Below are positions 6,480-8,464 of a DNA stretch of 8,464 nucleotides, one piece after another. This DNA comes from JBFHES01 sp041584015 (GTDB lineage: Bacteria > Bacteroidota > Bacteroidia > Bacteroidales > M50B96): positions 1-8,464 of the forward strand of contig JBFHES010000202.1 in the NCBI GenBank assembly GCA_041584015.1, in the 5' to 3' direction. Numbering within the stretch: position 1 is the first letter of the stretch; each line of letters opens with the position of its first letter. Below the pieces are notes generated by a model. That model made no database searches. It had not been told where the DNA came from and saw nothing but the letters and a program-made list of their open reading frames with translations. A program made the position numbers and the translations under genes.

Positions 6480-8464
6480 CTGCAAGGCACCAGTCTCGCG
6501 CATATCGTAGAAAGGAATATCGAACTGTCGGCATTCCTTTTTCCATTTATCCAGTTGCCAGCTTTTACAAGATGGATCGAAAACACAACAATTCACATCA
6601 AAAAAGTTCTGCATGCTTTTAAGCGAAAGTCTTTGCTCATTGCTTAGCACCAAATAATCAATAAATAGTTTGTTTGGAGTCTGCTTACTTTTCAGATCCA
6701 GTTCATTGGTCAGGAGCAGCAATTTGTCCTTCCAGTCTAAGAAGCCATGATAACAGGCTTCCTCCGGCAGTATTGCTATTTCATTTAGCCTTTTGAATCC
6801 ACATCCTCGCTTCAGGAAAAAATGTTTATTGAACTGGTAAAACGCAGCTAGATCAAAATCCTGTGCTGGCAAAACAAGATATACTTCTAATTCATCCTGG
6901 ATAAAAAGCACGGAGGTTTTATCAGCACAAAGGAGATGAAATCCTTGCTGATTCAACTCACTCACCTTTCGGTAAAATCCGTGAGATGCAACCAAAAGCA
7001 AACTAATTAATGAAGCATACACATAGCGCTTGTTGCGTGTATTAATCAAACCAATAATCATTAATATCAATACGTACATTAGCATAACCGAGAAGATAGA
7101 CAGGTACAAATCATTAATGATCGAAAACGATAAACCGTCAATAAAATCAATGCATAGAAATATTAGCCAGGCCGTCCACTTCACCAGCCAGACAAGAACA
7201 CTCATCACCAAGGGGATAAACGAAAGGAGCAAAATAAGCCCTCCCAGGTATAAAAGGAAAGTGATGGCAGGTATAATTATCAAATTGGCAAACACAAACA
7301 AGGTTGGAAACTGATTAAAATAATGAATACTTAAAGGCGCAATAATGAACTGAGCAGAAATGGACACAACACACAAACTCCACATCTTATCAATCAATTT
7401 TCGCTTTATTGTTAGTAAACCATAAATCTTTGGATGAAAATAGACGATGCCAATAACTGCCAGATAAGAAAACTGAAAGCCGACATCTTTCAAGGTAAAC
7501 GGATCGAAGGCCAAAATAAAAAACGCCGATGCAGCAATAATATTAATGGAACTGGAATCTCTGTTTAGCGTTTTACCGGCAAGTAAGAAACTAAACATTA
7601 ACGCCGCCCGAATAACTGATGGAGAAAACCCGGTTAATAAGGCATAAAACCAAATAAAACTTAAGGTGAGCAGAAATCGTATAAGTGCTCCTCTTTTCCA
7701 TTTCAGCAAGAAATTTAGCAAATAGGCAATTACGTAATATACGATTCCCACGTGTAAACCAGAAACAGCCAGCACATGAATAGTGCCGCTTGATGTAAAA
7801 CTGCTACGCATTTCATCATCAATTAAATCCTTGTAACCGAGGGTGAGTGCAGACATTAAGGCAAGCTCCCGACCGGACAAGCCTGCCTGTTTGTAAATAG
7901 AGAGCAAGCGAAAACGGAATTGTTTTAGAAAGGTTCGAAAATTCATTTGAGTTTGCACATCCGACTCAACCCAACTCATAGAATCAACATAGGCCGTGCG
8001 ATACACACCCTGACGCGCCATGTACGCCTTAAAGCTAAACTGATCAGGGTTAAGCGGAGGCGCAATTAACTGAAGTTTACTTTTGAATACAATGCCTGCG
8101 TTTAACTTAAGCTGCTCAGCTTTCTTGTTGCTTTGCAAATAAAGCACTACCAACTCATCTGCAGCTTTTAGTGTCCCGGCTGAGTCCTGCGCTAAAATCC
8201 GAACAGCCAACTCAATACTTCGTGGTTTTAATTCCGGTGCATCAATCACCTGTGCATGATACATGTTCCATTCTGTATCAGAAAACAACTGTGGAGTTTG
8301 GCCATTATGCACACTACCATTAATAAAGCCAACCATCACCAGCATAACGTTCAGCAAGCCGCCAACCACAAAGCCTGAAATTTTCAGATAACGCTTAGCT
8401 CTCACATTCAGAAAAATGATTGAGACTAATAAAAATAAGCTAAGTACAGCTATCGGTATTAATG
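6474..8464 (-). CDS. comEC: ComEC/Rec2-type DNA uptake channel, 5' end beyond the window
   Basis: This is the inner-membrane channel that brings single-stranded DNA into the cytoplasm during natural transformation. At least 662 residues are visible. The GTG at 8405-8403 is not the start: the frame continues to the window edge through another hydrophobic helix. Counting from that GTG, an N-terminal soluble (DUF4131-like) domain spans about 33-160 and includes LNPDQFSFKAYMARQGVYR. The Competence domain spans about 160-455, with the hallmarks HVLAVSGLHVG (210-220), LTGFSPSVIRAALM (257-270) and DVGFQFSYLAVIGI (307-320) among many membrane helices. The last 160 residues occupy the place of the metallo-beta-lactamase-like domain of other ComEC proteins. 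They contain no HxHxDH motif, and SNE stands where HHG is expected near 588-590. The final residues (DIPFYDMRETGALQL) resemble other Bacteroidota ComEC tails. TAA stop at 6476-6474, overlapping the end of the convergent kinase gene. Its promoter lies outside the window. Confidence 0.93.
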   Translation of the reverse strand, partial: LIPIAVLSLFLLVSIIFLNVRAKRYLKISGFVVGGLLNVMLVMVGFINGSVHNGQTPQLFSDTEWNMYHAQVIDAPELKPRSIELAVRILAQDSAGTLKAADELVVLYLQSNKKAEQLKLNAGIVFKSKLQLIAPPLNPDQFSFKAYMARQGVYRTAYVDSMSWVESDVQTQMNFRTFLKQFRFRLLSIYKQAGLSGRELALMSALTLGYKDLIDDEMRSSFTSSGTIHVLAVSGLHVGIVYYVIAYLLNFLLKWKRGALIRFLLTLSFIWFYALLTGFSPSVIRAALMFSFLLAGKTLNRDSSSINIIAASAFFILAFDPFTLKDVGFQFSYLAVIGIVYFHPKIYGLLTIKRKLIDKMWSLCVVSISAQFIIAPLSIHYFNQFPTLFVFANLIIIPAITFLLYLGGLILLLSFIPLVMSVLVWLVKWTAWLIFLCIDFIDGLSFSIINDLYLSIFSVMLMYVLILMIIGLINTRNKRYVYASLISLLLVASHGFYRKVSELNQQGFHLLCADKTSVLFIQDELEVYLVLPAQDFDLAAFYQFNKHFFLKRGCGFKRLNEIAILPEEACYHGFLDWKDKLLLLTNELDLKSKQTPNKLFIDYLVLSNEQRLSLKSMQNFFDVNCCVFDPSCKSWQLDKWKKECRQFDIPFYDMRETGALQL

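Noticed and set aside
6260..6586. Minus-strand open frame across the kinase/comEC junction
   Set aside because: It is in a different frame from comEC, is antisense to the intact receiver, and has no domain features.
8403..8405. GTG as the start codon of comEC
   Set aside because: The frame continues upstream to the window edge without a stop and encodes another hydrophobic helix, as expected for the N-terminal part of ComEC. The real start is outside.

Overview
The window reads as chromosomal DNA of a member of the Bacteroidota. The base composition is AT-rich, starts lack clear Shine-Dalgarno sequences, and one intergenic region carries a match to the Bacteroidota -7 promoter box (TAnnTTTG). 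The protein types also fit: a hybrid histidine kinase with a periplasmic TPR sensor, and a ComEC whose C-terminal domain lacks metal ligands. The exact genus cannot be read from this sequence. No RNA genes, insertion sequences, integrases, CRISPR arrays or other signs of mobility were seen.

Layout, left to right. (1) Positions 1-1002, + strand: the 3' part of an FtsX/LolC-type ABC transporter permease, open through the left edge. (2) A 122-bp gap with a candidate promoter and an 11-bp tandem direct repeat, whose second copy contains the probable TTG start of the next gene. (3) 1125-2435, +: a Wzx/MATE-like polysaccharide flippase with no glycosyltransferases beside it. (4) A 245-bp gap with no convincing gene, promoter or terminator, only a weak AT-rich inverted repeat. 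(5) 2681-3082, +: a single-domain response regulator. (6) 3120-6479, +: a large hybrid histidine kinase. It lies 37 bp behind the regulator and is probably co-transcribed with it. (7) 6474-8464, - strand: comEC, the DNA-uptake channel. It converges on the kinase gene with a 6-bp overlap and stays open through the right edge.

The regulator and kinase form the one clear functional unit. An extracytoplasmic TPR array and two cytoplasmic PAS domains feed a HisKA/HATPase core, which is followed by two receiver domains. The first receiver has lost its phosphorylatable Asp (Asn903) and other active-site residues, while the second is intact. Neither protein has an HPt or an output domain, so the phosphate must leave through a partner encoded elsewhere, or signalling works by protein contact. 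The other genes look like unrelated neighbours. I found no clearly new system here. The degenerate receiver, the open-ended relay and the interlocked stop codons deserve the most attention.
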